Shown: positions 53,298 to 61,703 of the stretch, piece after piece
Numbering within the stretch: the stretch's first letter is position 1
Layout: the number at the start of each line of letters is the position of its first letter
NCBI GenBank assembly: GCA_900754475.1
Contig: CAAECY010000078.1
Location: 5,900-69,899, forward strand
DNA: 64,000 nt
Direction of reading: 5' to 3'
Source: an uncultured Sutterella sp.
Lineage (GTDB): Bacteria; Pseudomonadota; Gammaproteobacteria; Burkholderiales; Burkholderiaceae_F
Translations under genes and position numbers: made by a program
Notes under the pieces: model-generated
The model's input: only the letters and a program-made list of their open reading frames with translations
Databases searched by the model: none
What the model was told of the DNA's origin: nothing

Positions 53298-55613
53298 GTG
53301 TTTTTCCGACCGTTTTTCGCATCCCGAGCCCCGTCGCCTTCCTCCCGAACGAATGCATGGGGCGGCGCGATTCTTGCGATCGCCGCGGCGCTTGCCGGCG
53401 CTTCGAACGTCGAAGCGGCCACTGCCGACGAGGTTCGAGCGAAATGCCGCGCCGAAGGGCGTCCGTGCGTGGGGCTCGTCCTTTCGGGGGGCGGTGCCCG
53501 AGGGTTCGCTCACGTGGGCGTCCTGAAGGTGCTCGAAGAGTTGGGCGTCAAGATCGACGTCGTGACGGGCACGAGCATGGGCTCCATGATCGGGGGCGCC
53601 TACGCGGCGGGCTATACGCCGGAGGAAATCGAAGGGATCGTCGTGGGCGTCGACTGGGACAAGATGCTTGCTCCCCGCACGGACCGCGCCAACCTCCCCT
53701 GGCGCGAAAAAGAAAACGACTATCAGGGACTCTCGTCGGGTTCCGTCGAAATCAACGCCCGCGGAGAATTGAAGCTCCCCGAAGCGCTCGTTCCGTCGCA
53801 GGAGCTCTCGCTCTTTCTGACGACCTGGACGGGGCGGGTCGACATGGTGAACGACCTCGCGCGCCTCTCCATTCCGTTTGCGGCGCCGGCGACCGACCTC
53901 GTGCACGGGCGGCGCGTCGTCATGCAAAAGGACTGCACGCTCGGCGAAGCGATGCGCGCGTCGATGTCGGTGCCCGGGGCGTTCGCGCCGCTCGAATACA
54001 AGGGGACGCTCCTCGTCGACGGGGGGCTCGTCGACAATCTGCCCGTCGCGCTGGCGCGCGAAATGGGGGCCGACGTCATCATCGCCGTGAACGTGGGAAC
54101 GCCTCTTTCGGGGCGGGACAAGCTCACGAACGTGGTGGGCGTCATGGCGCAGATGGTGAACATCCTGACGGAACAAAACGTTCGGGCTTCGATCGAGTCG
54201 CTGCGCGAGGGCGACATTCTCATTACGCCCGACCTGGAGAGCGAGCACCTCACGAGCGCCGACCTCAAAAAAAGCCGTCAAATCATCGAGATCGGACGGC
54301 AGGCGGCGTTGCAGGCGGCGGAACGTCTCAAAGCCTACGGCGCACCCGAAGCTCAGTATGCGGCCTGGGACGAGCAGCGCCGTCGTCCGATCGTCGAGAC
54401 GGCGAATGCGAATCACCACACGCTTTCGGGGATCCGCGTGGACCGACGGACGTCGCTCGATCCGGAGCGCGTCGTCGCCGCGGCCGATTTGCCGCTTTAC
54501 GAGCCGCTCTCGCGGGAGCGCATCGAAGAAGGGACGCGCCGCATCTGGTCCGAGGGCTACTATTCGCGCGTCAACTACCGGTTCGAGCCGGGCCCCAACG
54601 GCACCGAAGTGCTGGTCCTCGAGCCCCACGAAAAGCGTGACCGCTATTCCACGATCCGCATCGGCGGGTCGCTCGAAACGGACTTCAACGAGAGTCACAA
54701 TTTCACGGCCGTTTTCTCGCACACGTGGCACCTGCTCAACGACTGGGGCGGCGCTTGGAAAAACGAAGTGCAGCTCGGCGACGAGCAGTACTTCCGGTCG
54801 GAGTTCTACCAGCCGATCGGCACGACGTCGAACTGGTTCGTCATGCCGAGTCTGGAGTATTCGCGCGAGAAGTACGACGTCTACCGCGACGGCAAGGCCA
54901 TGGCGACGGACCGCTCCGCGATGTTCGACGCGCGGGTGCTCGCGGGTTACGAGATCGAACGACTCGGTTACGCGGGCGTGCAGGTCGGGTACCTCGATCA
55001 GCACGAGCGGCGCATCGTGGGGCCGGACTTCGATTCGGAGCAAAGCGAAATCGATACGAATTCGCCGTACGCGGGCGGGGTCTTCTTCATCGACACGCTC
55101 GACAGCGTGGACTTCCCGACGAAGGGCGTGCGGTTCGGTCTCCAGGGGTATGTGACGGAAGGGGACGACGCCAACGCCGAGTCCGACTACTACTACCTCG
55201 GCGACTTCTGCTGGCCGGTCTCGTGGAACCGTTGGACCGTCACGACGAACCTCCTCGTGGGGCGTTCGACGATGCGCGGCACCTTCCGCCTCGGCGGCGC
55301 GAAAAAGCTGATCGGCGCGGACTACGGTCGATGGGTGGGCTCGCGCATGGAGTACGGACGCTTTACCGTGTCGCGCAACGTGAGCGACTGGACGGGCATG
55401 AGCATTCCGCTCTGGCTCGGCGTCTCGACCGAAGCGGGGCGCGCCTGGAATCCGAAGGACGACGAACGGTTCGAGAGCGGCCGGGACGACTGGCACAAGT
55501 CGGCCTCGATCTTCGCGGGGCTCGACAGCCCGCTCGGCCCCGTCTACCTGATGCTCGGGAAAACCTTCGACGAAGGTACGGCGGTGTACTTCGTCTGGGG
55601 CCATCGCAACTGA
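53298..55613 (+). CDS. patatin-like phospholipase autotransporter (type Vd, PlpD-like)
   Basis: A 771-residue precursor: signal peptide to about residue 40 (NVEA-ATADEV), a patatin domain with the glycine-rich GGGARG (64-69), the catalytic serine S93 in GTSMG and the catalytic aspartate D241 in VDGGLVDN, a POTRA-like segment (about 395-470) and a C-terminal BamA/Omp85-type barrel ending in VYFVWGHRN. This is the domain order of PlpD/FplA, secreted type Vd phospholipases that hydrolyse phospholipids at the cell surface. The GTG start at 53298 has GAGGA at 53288-53292; the frame is open upstream without similarity. Confidence 0.9.
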   Translation: MFFRPFFASRAPSPSSRTNAWGGAILAIAAALAGASNVEAATADEVRAKCRAEGRPCVGLVLSGGGARGFAHVGVLKVLEELGVKIDVVTGTSMGSMIGGAYAAGYTPEEIEGIVVGVDWDKMLAPRTDRANLPWREKENDYQGLSSGSVEINARGELKLPEALVPSQELSLFLTTWTGRVDMVNDLARLSIPFAAPATDLVHGRRVVMQKDCTLGEAMRASMSVPGAFAPLEYKGTLLVDGGLVDNLPVALAREMGADVIIAVNVGTPLSGRDKLTNVVGVMAQMVNILTEQNVRASIESLREGDILITPDLESEHLTSADLKKSRQIIEIGRQAALQAAERLKAYGAPEAQYAAWDEQRRRPIVETANANHHTLSGIRVDRRTSLDPERVVAAADLPLYEPLSRERIEEGTRRIWSEGYYSRVNYRFEPGPNGTEVLVLEPHEKRDRYSTIRIGGSLETDFNESHNFTAVFSHTWHLLNDWGGAWKNEVQLGDEQYFRSEFYQPIGTTSNWFVMPSLEYSREKYDVYRDGKAMATDRSAMFDARVLAGYEIERLGYAGVQVGYLDQHERRIVGPDFDSEQSEIDTNSPYAGGVFFIDTLDSVDFPTKGVRFGLQGYVTEGDDANAESDYYYLGDFCWPVSWNRWTVTTNLLVGRSTMRGTFRLGGAKKLIGADYGRWVGSRMEYGRFTVSRNVSDWTGMSIPLWLGVSTEAGRAWNPKDDERFESGRDDWHKSASIFAGLDSPLGPVYLMLGKTFDEGTAVYFVWGHRN

Positions 55614-55629
55614 GGTCCCGAAACGAAAC

Positions 55630-55663
55630 GGGCATGCCCGAGGGGGATTCCCCGGACATGCCC
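55630..55663. terminator. terminator-like inverted repeat, patatin / DUF2721
   Basis: GGGCATG (55630-55636) pairs with CATGCCC (55657-55663) around a further GC-rich stem. On the minus strand it is followed by CGTTTCGTTTCG, a weak T-rich tail. It lies between convergent genes. Confidence 0.5.
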
Positions 55664-55698
55664 CGAGCGCGTGGAAAAAGGGTTTGGGTGTTGTCGAC

Positions 55699-56196
55699 TC
55701 AGTCGGCCTTCGGCGCGGGCGCGTCGGCCGACTCTTCCGCCTTCGGCGCGGGCAGGGGCGGCAGGTGGTCGACGGCAAGCTTCAGCGCGTGAAGCGAAAG
55801 GTTGATTTCCGCCGAGAAAAGAAGCGCGCACGTCACGATGAGCGCGATCGCGCCCACGAGGAAAACCGCTTCGGCCACGAGGAGATCGTAGTCGAGGAAG
55901 GCGCTCGCCACGCTCGTGACGACGAGGAGAGCCGAACAGACGGCCGAAAGACCCACGCAGAGCATGCCGCGGCGCAGGAGCGAGGCGCGCAGAAAGATGA
56001 GGTCGATTTCCGCATCGATGTCGGGCTCGAGGTGGCGGGAGGCGGACTCGCGCTTGGCCATCAGCTGTCGGATGCGGTTCGTGGCGTGGTTGTAGCGCCC
56101 CGTCATGCAGATCATCAGAAGGCCGACCCCGGAAATCAGGGTGATCGGCGTGATGGCGGTCGCGAGCGCCTGGTTGAATTCGGTGATGCCGATCAT
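55699..56196 (-). CDS. DUF2721 membrane protein (second of tandem pair)
   Basis: A 165-residue protein with three predicted membrane segments (about 11-27, 75-97, 103-127) and the family pattern TPITLISGVGLLMICMTGRYNHATNRIRQL followed by LSLHAL near the end and an acidic alanine/proline tail. DUF2721 function is unknown. It overlaps the upstream paralogue by four bases (ATGA) and has GGAG eight bases upstream, so the ATG at 56196 is firm. Half of the residues match the neighbour, which indicates duplication. Confidence 0.88.
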   Translation of the reverse strand: MIGITEFNQALATAITPITLISGVGLLMICMTGRYNHATNRIRQLMAKRESASRHLEPDIDAEIDLIFLRASLLRRGMLCVGLSAVCSALLVVTSVASAFLDYDLLVAEAVFLVGAIALIVTCALLFSAEINLSLHALKLAVDHLPPLPAPKAEESADAPAPKAD

Positions 56197-56681
56197 GCCT
56201 GCTTCTCCTCGGTGTGCGACGCGGCTTCGTTTCGGTCGCGGTTTTGCTCGTGGAGGTGCTCGACCGCGAGGCCGAGCGCATGAAGCGAGAGCCCGATTTC
56301 CATGCAGAAAAACGCCGTGGATACGACGATGAGACCGAGAGCGAGCACGAGCCAAATCGCGGAAATCGTCACGAAGTTGGTCGAGCTGAAGTTCGAAAGG
56401 ACGTTCGTCGCCACAAGGAGCCCCGAGCAGACCGCCGAGAGCGACAGGCAGAGCATCGCCTTTCGAAGGTACGAGGCGCGGCGGAAAATCAGATGAATTT
56501 CCTTGTCGAGCGCGGGCTCGACGAAGGAGCCCCCGTCTTCGCGCTTTTTGATGAGCTGACGGATGCGGTCCGTCGAGTGGTTGTAGCGGTTCGTCATGCA
56601 GAGCATCATGAGGCCGACACCCGAAATCAGGGTGATCGGCGTGAGCGCATTGACGAGCATGTTCTGAAATTGTTCGAACAC
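56193..56681 (-). CDS. DUF2721 membrane protein (first of tandem pair)
   Basis: A 162-residue paralogue of the next gene, with the same TPITLISGVGLMMLCMTNRYNHSTDRIRQL segment, an amphipathic linker and two further membrane helices. The start is a GTG at 56681, six bases after GGAG; the frame extends far upstream through the YbaK-like gene but that is shadow. Its stop overlaps the next start (ATGA), so the two are made together and may hetero-oligomerise. Confidence 0.88.
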   Translation of the reverse strand: MFEQFQNMLVNALTPITLISGVGLMMLCMTNRYNHSTDRIRQLIKKREDGGSFVEPALDKEIHLIFRRASYLRKAMLCLSLSAVCSGLLVATNVLSNFSSTNFVTISAIWLVLALGLIVVSTAFFCMEIGLSLHALGLAVEHLHEQNRDRNEAASHTEEKQA

Positions 56682-56740
56682 GGATGTCTCCGGCGTACGA
56701 GAGGCTGAAGGTTTGAGAAAGGTGTCGTCGAATCGGGAGG

Positions 56741-57277
56741 TCAGGCTTCGGCGGGAGTCGCTCCGGCGCTTTCCGCGGGCGCGGGATCGGGGATGCGGGC
56801 GAAGGTTTCGACGCGCGGATTCACGATGCGTCGATAGTCTTCGGTGCGGATGATGATCGAGCGGTCGAGGTGCCCGGCATTGAAGGCGATCTCTTCGTAG
56901 CGACCGAAAAGCGCGCGGTCGACGACGAGCTCGAGCTCGGGGTGCAGGCTGACGGGCGGAATGGCGCCGAAGACGCATCCCGTCAGTTCGCGCACTTCGT
57001 CGGGACTCGCAAGCGACGCGCGTCGCCCGCCGATCGCACGGGCGAGCTCCGAAAGATCGGCCTGCATGTCGGCGGGCAAAACCGCCAGGACGTGTTTTTT
57101 GACGCCGTTGCCTTTGATCGTGCAGCAAAGCGCCTTGGCGCCCTGACCGAGTTCGGTGCCGCGGATGTCCGCCACCGACTGGCTCGACTTGCCGCCCGCG
57201 GCGTGATGAAGGACGCGGTAGTCGGCGTTGCCCGCATCGAACAGGGCGCAGAGTTGCTCGAGAACGTTTTCGACCAT
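56741..57277 (-). CDS. YbaK/ProRS-associated (EbsC-like) domain protein
   Basis: A 178-residue protein of the YbaK/prolyl-tRNA deacylase fold (KALCCTIKGNGVKKHVLAVLPAD near 65-90, RRASLASPDEV, LTGCVFGAIPPVSLHPELELVVD near 99-121). Members hydrolyse mischarged aminoacyl-tRNAs. The substrate here is not known. The start is the ATG at 57277 with GAGGA upstream; the frame stays open 24 codons further. It is 59 bases upstream of the DUF2721 pair and divergent from ruvX. Confidence 0.85.
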   Translation of the reverse strand: MVENVLEQLCALFDAGNADYRVLHHAAGGKSSQSVADIRGTELGQGAKALCCTIKGNGVKKHVLAVLPADMQADLSELARAIGGRRASLASPDEVRELTGCVFGAIPPVSLHPELELVVDRALFGRYEEIAFNAGHLDRSIIIRTEDYRRIVNPRVETFARIPDPAPAESAGATPAEA

Positions 57278-57423
57278 GTGATCCTCGCAAATAGGGGAAA
57301 CGGAGGTCTGCGAAAAGAGGCCTTCCCAAACCGCGATAGAATACGCCAACCCGCTGGAGGGCGGGGCTTTCGGGCCCCTGGGCCTTCCCTAAGTCTTCTA
57401 CTCTTTTATTTGTTTGGCTCGGT
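57278..57423. promoter_or_regulatory. divergent promoter region, YbaK-like / ruvX
   Basis: The 146 bases carry GATAGAAT (57335-57342), a -10-like string on the plus strand about 85 bases before ruvX, and a GC-rich imperfect hairpin GGGGC...GCCCC around 57362-57378. No other element is recognised. Confidence 0.3.
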
Positions 57424-57828
57424 ATGTTGTACGGAACCTATCTTGCGTTCGACTTCGGTCTGTCCCGCACCGGCGTGGCGACGGGCAACTCCGTCACGCG
57501 CTCGGCGGAACCGCGCGGCATTCTGTTCGCGCAAACCAATGCCGAGCGTTGGGCGGCGATCGAGGCGCTCGTCGAGCATTGGGAGCCCGTCGCGTTCGTC
57601 GTGGGCGTGCCGCGGCACCCGGACGGGGCGCCCGGGGAACTTACGGGACGGTGCGAACGCTTCGCGCGGCAGCTCGGAGGACGCTTCCGTCGCCCGGTCT
57701 TCACGGTCGACGAGCGGTATTCGTCGGTCGACGTGGAGCACGAGGCCGAATGGATCGACGATCTGTCCGCCTGCGTCATCCTCGAACAGTATTTCGCCGA
57801 GAACGCTTCGTCGGAAACCGAAGCGTAA
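57424..57828 (+). CDS. ruvX: Holliday junction resolvase-like protein RuvX (YqgF)
   Basis: YqgF/RuvX is a conserved RNase H-fold nuclease needed for rRNA processing and proposed to resolve Holliday junctions. The 134-residue product has the catalytic FDFGLSRTGVATG (9-21), the GVPRHPDG and the VDERYSSVDVE motifs. It is often next to yqgE or pyrR, absent here. It is followed by plsC 15 bases later, likely cotranscribed. Confidence 0.93.
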   Translation: MLYGTYLAFDFGLSRTGVATGNSVTRSAEPRGILFAQTNAERWAAIEALVEHWEPVAFVVGVPRHPDGAPGELTGRCERFARQLGGRFRRPVFTVDERYSSVDVEHEAEWIDDLSACVILEQYFAENASSETEA

Positions 57829-57843
57829 GGAGCAGCCTCCGCC

Positions 57844-58680
57844 ATGAATCAGGTAACGGGCGCCGTGCGCCTTTTTTTCGTAGCTCTCTACATCCTTCTC
57901 GTTGTCTTTTTCGTTCTCGTCGTGTTCCCGTTCTGTTCGGCGGCGCAACGCGGTCGTTGGATTCACCGCCTCGCGGGTTGGGTCCCCGCGATTTGCGGCG
58001 TGCGCATGACGGTCAAAGGGCGCGTTCCCGACGAGGGCGCCCGCGAGACGGGCATTCATTCGGGCGGTACGGGCTATATGGTCTGCGCGAACCACGTGTC
58101 CTTTCTCGACATCTTCGTGCTCGACGCCGTGCTGCCCTCGCGCTTCGTGGCGAAAAAGGAAATCGCCTCCTGGCCCGTTTTCGGGATGATCAGCCGCGGC
58201 GTGGGGACGCTTTTCATCGACCGCTCGCGCCGTCGGGCCGTGCTTGAGGTGGCCGAACTCATGAGTTCCACGATGAAAAAGGGCGAGAACGTGCTCTTTT
58301 TCCCCGAAGGAACGACGGGGACGGGCGACCGTCTTCTGCCCTTTTACGCGAACCTCTTTACGGCGGGGCCGATGGCCGAAGCCGAGATTCTGCCCGTGGC
58401 GCTGCGCTACACGCTGAAGGGCGAAACGACGACCGTCGCTTCCTACGCGCACGAGTCGCTCTTTACGGTGCTGCGCCGCATCGTCTCGACCCCGGGGCTC
58501 GGCGTCGAAGTCACCGTGCTCGATCCGATTCCGAGCGCGGGCCGCGAGCGGCACGAACTGTGCGCTCTTGCTTCGGCTCGCATGGCGGAGGCGCTCGGCG
58601 TGCCCGACGCCACGGCGGAAAAGGAAGCTCAACGCCGCGCGCGCATCGAAGCGGTGACGGCGAGCCGAGCGGAGGCCTGA
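57844..58680 (+). CDS. plsC: 1-acyl-sn-glycerol-3-phosphate acyltransferase
   Basis: PlsC adds the second acyl chain to lysophosphatidic acid in membrane phospholipid synthesis. The 278-residue protein has an N-terminal transmembrane segment (about 10-33), the HX4D catalytic motif NHVSFLD and FPEGTT, the substrate-binding glycerol-phosphate motif. An Ala- and Arg-rich C-terminal tail of about 25 residues is extra. It converges with apaH, with a perfect GGCCCGAG/CTCGGGCC inverted repeat between them. Confidence 0.94.
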   Translation: MNQVTGAVRLFFVALYILLVVFFVLVVFPFCSAAQRGRWIHRLAGWVPAICGVRMTVKGRVPDEGARETGIHSGGTGYMVCANHVSFLDIFVLDAVLPSRFVAKKEIASWPVFGMISRGVGTLFIDRSRRRAVLEVAELMSSTMKKGENVLFFPEGTTGTGDRLLPFYANLFTAGPMAEAEILPVALRYTLKGETTTVASYAHESLFTVLRRIVSTPGLGVEVTVLDPIPSAGRERHELCALASARMAEALGVPDATAEKEAQRRARIEAVTASRAEA

Positions 58681-58698
58681 GGCCCGAGGGCTCGGGCC
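58681..58698. repeat. hairpin between plsC and apaH
   Basis: GGCCCGAG and CTCGGGCC flank two bases. There is no T run; it may still block exonucleases or read-through. Confidence 0.45.
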
Positions 58699-58711
58699 GG
58701 GGCCTTACGAC

Positions 58712-59563
58712 TTACGATGCGTGCTTTTCCGTTTTCTTCTTCTTGAAGGCGAACGGATCCGCCCAACAGGGGCAGGGCTCTTCGAAGAACCGTCGATCCG
58801 GAAAGCGAACGGCCGTGAGGCGTCCGCCCCAGAGGCATCCCGTGTCGATCGCGACGACGTCGGGGCGATTGATGAGCCCCAACATCGACCAGTGTCCGAA
58901 GCAGACGGTCACGTCGCGCTCGCGCCGCCCCTCGAACTCGAACCAGGGCACGAGGTGAGCGGGCGCGGAGCCGATGTCCTCTTTCTGTTCGAAGTCGAGT
59001 TCGCCCGTTGTCCGATCGACGAAGCGCATGCGCGTAAAGGCGTTGAGAATCGCCCGCATGCGCGCCGGCCCCGTGAGTTCGCCCGTCCAGTCGGTGTTGC
59101 CGTACATGCCCTGCAACCACGTCTTCCAGTTGTCCCCGGAGAGGGCCTCGTGCGCTTCGGCGGCCAGGGCTCGCGCTTCGTCGAGCGTCCAGTTGGGGTT
59201 GAGCCCCGCATGAGCGAAGACCGTGCCGCAACGCTCGATGAGGAGCGGCTGTCGGCGCAGCCACTCGACAAGCTCCTCGCAGTCGGGAGCCTCCAGAATT
59301 TCGCCGATCGTGTCCTTTTTGTGCACCCGTCCCGCGCCCGCCGCACAGGCAAGCAGGTGCAGGTCGTGGTTGCCGAGCGTGACCGCAACGCGCGGGCCGA
59401 GCGACTTGATGAAGCGCAGCGTGGCGAGCGATTCGGGGCCGCGGTTCACCAGGTCGCCGACGAAAAGAAGGGGTGCGTCGGCGGGGAGTTGCTCGAGCAG
59501 ACCCCGGAGACTTTCGAGACAACCTTGAATGTCGCCGATGGCATAAACGGAATCTTGATTCAT
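58712..59563 (-). CDS. apaH: symmetrical bis(5'-nucleosyl)-tetraphosphatase ApaH
   Basis: ApaH hydrolyses diadenosine tetraphosphate symmetrically to two ADP and also removes Np4 caps from RNA. The 283-residue metallophosphoesterase has GDIQGC, GDLVNRGP, LGNHDLHLLA and FAHAGLNP, all essential metal-binding motifs. The start is the ATG at 59563 at the family N-terminus; an open frame goes to 59635. It diverges from galU, with about 120 bases between the two starts. Confidence 0.95.
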   Translation of the reverse strand: MNQDSVYAIGDIQGCLESLRGLLEQLPADAPLLFVGDLVNRGPESLATLRFIKSLGPRVAVTLGNHDLHLLACAAGAGRVHKKDTIGEILEAPDCEELVEWLRRQPLLIERCGTVFAHAGLNPNWTLDEARALAAEAHEALSGDNWKTWLQGMYGNTDWTGELTGPARMRAILNAFTRMRFVDRTTGELDFEQKEDIGSAPAHLVPWFEFEGRRERDVTVCFGHWSMLGLINRPDVVAIDTGCLWGGRLTAVRFPDRRFFEEPCPCWADPFAFKKKKTEKHAS

Positions 59564-59687
59564 TTGAAGTTGGCCGGTTGCGGTGAACGGACGGCGCGCG
59601 TTAAGCTTCCTGCGCTCGCCGGGCAATGGTCCCAAATTCTAGTCGGAAGCCCGGCGTCCGATCGTTCAACCGCCAAGAGGTTTCTTC

Positions 59688-60527
59688 ATGCTTCCCGTTC
59701 GTAAAGTCGTCTTCCCCGTCAACGGTCTCGGCACCCGGTTCCTGCCGGCCACGAAGGCCATGCCGAAGGAGATGCTTCCCGTCGTCGACAAGCCGCTCAT
59801 CCAGTACGCGGTGGAAGAGGCCGCGGCAGCCGGCATCACGGAAATGATCTTCGTTACGGGGCGCAACAAGCGCGCGATCGAGGACCACTTCGACTGCCAC
59901 CCCGAACTCGAACACGATCTCGCCTCGAAGGGCAAGGACGAGCTGCTTGAAATCGTTCGCGGCATCGTTCCCCCGGGCGTCAACTGCATTTACATCCGTC
60001 AGCCGATGGCGCTCGGTCTCGGGCACGCGGTGCTCTGCGCCCGCCCCGTGGTCGGCAACGAACCCTTTGCCGTGATGCTCGCCGACGACCTGATCGACGG
60101 CAAGAGTTCGACCGTCGGCCAGCTCGTCGAAGCGCGTCGCCGTGCGGGCGGCGGCTCGGTCGTGGCCGTTCAGGACGTCGCGCCCGAAGACACGAAGAAG
60201 TACGGCATCGTGAGCGTGGACGACGCGCGTCAGACCACCTCGCAGATGCGCGGCATCGTGGAAAAGCCCGATCCGTCCGTGGCCCCGTCCCGCCTCGCGG
60301 TGATCGGCCGCTACGTGTTCGAGCCCGAAATTTTCGACTACCTCGCGCGCCAGGAAGCGGGCGTGGGCGGCGAAATCCAGTTGACCGACGGCATCGCCGC
60401 GTCGCTTGCGAAGGTGCCCACCTACGCGCACCGCTACGAAGGCACGCGCTTTGACTGCGGCAGCAAGCAGGGATTCCTCGACGCCACCGTGCACTTCGCG
60501 CGCAAGCGCGGCTTCAAGATCAACTGA
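59688..60527 (+). CDS. galU: UTP-glucose-1-phosphate uridylyltransferase
   Basis: GalU makes UDP-glucose, the source of glucosyl and (through GalE) galactosyl units for LPS and other glycans. The 279-residue protein has the nucleotide-binding [23 protein letters not shown]; most family members have [15 protein letters not shown], so the Ala to Asn change is unusual. Other motifs ([25 protein letters not shown]) are intact. It is monocistronic and followed by a perfect terminator. Confidence 0.96.
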   Translation: MLPVRKVVFPVNGLGTRFLPATKAMPKEMLPVVDKPLIQYAVEEAAAAGITEMIFVTGRNKRAIEDHFDCHPELEHDLASKGKDELLEIVRGIVPPGVNCIYIRQPMALGLGHAVLCARPVVGNEPFAVMLADDLIDGKSSTVGQLVEARRRAGGGSVVAVQDVAPEDTKKYGIVSVDDARQTTSQMRGIVEKPDPSVAPSRLAVIGRYVFEPEIFDYLARQEAGVGGEIQLTDGIAASLAKVPTYAHRYEGTRFDCGSKQGFLDATVHFARKRGFKIN

Positions 60528-60545
60528 TCGACGGCCGATTTCGAT

Positions 60546-60579
60546 AAAAAACGGGGACGCGAAAGCGTCCCCGTTTTTT
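60546..60579. terminator. bidirectional terminator after galU
   Basis: A 15-base-pair perfect stem (AAAAAACGGGGACGC / GCGTCCCCGTTTTTT) with a GAAA tetraloop lies between convergent galU and rfaE2. Confidence 0.97.
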
Positions 60580-60627
60580 GCTCCGGGCGCCCGTGCGGGT
60601 GCCCGAGAGCGACTTCCGAGCGCTGCC

Positions 60628-61122
60628 TCAGAGGCCGCGCACTTTTTTGAGAAGCGCGGTCGTCGAGCGTTCGTGCTCGAACGACACGGTGACGGTCTTG
60701 GCGCCCCACGTGGCGGCAAGCTTCGCCTCGGGCAGATCCTCGACGTTGTAGTCGCCCCCTTTCACGTAGATGTCGGGTCGGGCGAGTTCCACGGCCTTCA
60801 AGGGCACCTTGTCGGGAAACACCACGACGAGGTCGACCGATTCGAGCGCGGCGAGAACGGCGGCGCGGTCGGCCTCGGCGTTGATCGGGCGATCGTCCCC
60901 CTTGCCGAGCATCTTGACGGAAGCGTCGCTGTTGACGGCTACCACGAGGCTCGCGCCGAGGCTTCGGGCCTGCGCGAGGTAGGTGACGTGCCCGCGGTGC
61001 AGGATGTCGAAGACGCCGTTCGTCATCACGACGGGGTGCGGCAGGGCCGCGGCACGGGCGGCAAGCTCGCTCATGTCGCAGATCTTGGTTTCAAAGGTCG
61101 GAGCGGGAAGACGCTGGCTCAT
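60628..61122 (-). CDS. rfaE2: D-glycero-beta-D-manno-heptose 1-phosphate adenylyltransferase
   Basis: The adenylyltransferase half of the heptose pathway, normally fused to the kinase in E. coli HldE but separate here. The 164-residue protein has the nucleotidyltransferase motif TNGVFDILHRGHV (34-46) and the KGGDYNVEDLPE segment. It overlaps gmhB by four bases. Product ADP-D-beta-D-heptose is the precursor of the LPS inner core. Confidence 0.95.
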   Translation of the reverse strand: MSQRLPAPTFETKICDMSELAARAAALPHPVVMTNGVFDILHRGHVTYLAQARSLGASLVVAVNSDASVKMLGKGDDRPINAEADRAAVLAALESVDLVVVFPDKVPLKAVELARPDIYVKGGDYNVEDLPEAKLAATWGAKTVTVSFEHERSTTALLKKVRGL

Positions 61123-61703
61123 GAAAAATCCTCAACGAAGCGCTCGAACCAGGGCGAAGCGACGGCCTCGGCCAGGCTCGCGAAGGCGGCGGTCGCATCC
61201 TCCGAAGGTTCGGGTCGGACGAGGCCGTCCGTGCCGAGGAGAACGCGTTCCGGGAGACCCGCACGACGACCCGCCGTGCAGTCGCCCGGCTTGTCGCCGA
61301 ACATGACGGAGCGCTCGGGATCGAGCCCGAGCTCTTCGACGGCCTTGAGAAGCATCCCGGGTTCGGGTTTGCGGCATCCGCAGTCCGTACGGTAGGCGGG
61401 CAGGGCCTTTTCCGGATGGTGCGGGCAGAAATACACCCCCGCAAGCGGCGCGCCCGCTTCGGCAAAGCGCGCCTTCATCCACGCGGTGAGCTTCTCGAAA
61501 TCGGCCTCGGTATAGTAGCCGCGGCCGATGCCCGACTGATTGGTGACGACGACGAGCTCGAAGCCCGCATCGTGCAGACGACGCGCGGCTTCGAGGACGC
61601 CCGGAACCCAGTCGAAGTTCTCGATCTCGTGCACGTACGCATGATCGACGTTGATCACGCCGTCGCGATCGAGAAACGCGGCTCGTTTCCGGGGCGAACT
61701 CAC
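61119..61703 (-). CDS. gmhB: D-glycero-beta-D-manno-heptose-1,7-bisphosphate 7-phosphatase
   Basis: GmhB removes the 7-phosphate between the kinase and adenylyltransferase steps. The 194-residue HAD phosphatase has DRDGVIN (12-18), TNQSGIGRG, the zinc-loop ligands CPHHPE...CGCRKP and the GDKPGDC motif. It is overlapped by four bases on both sides, so rfaE2, gmhB and hldD are translated in one unit. Confidence 0.95.
   Translation of the reverse strand: MSSPRKRAAFLDRDGVINVDHAYVHEIENFDWVPGVLEAARRLHDAGFELVVVTNQSGIGRGYYTEADFEKLTAWMKARFAEAGAPLAGVYFCPHHPEKALPAYRTDCGCRKPEPGMLLKAVEELGLDPERSVMFGDKPGDCTAGRRAGLPERVLLGTDGLVRPEPSEDATAAFASLAEAVASPWFERFVEDFS

Noticed and set aside
53274..55778. 834-codon minus-strand frame opposite the patatin gene
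   Set aside because: Shadow of a gene with intact catalytic motifs.
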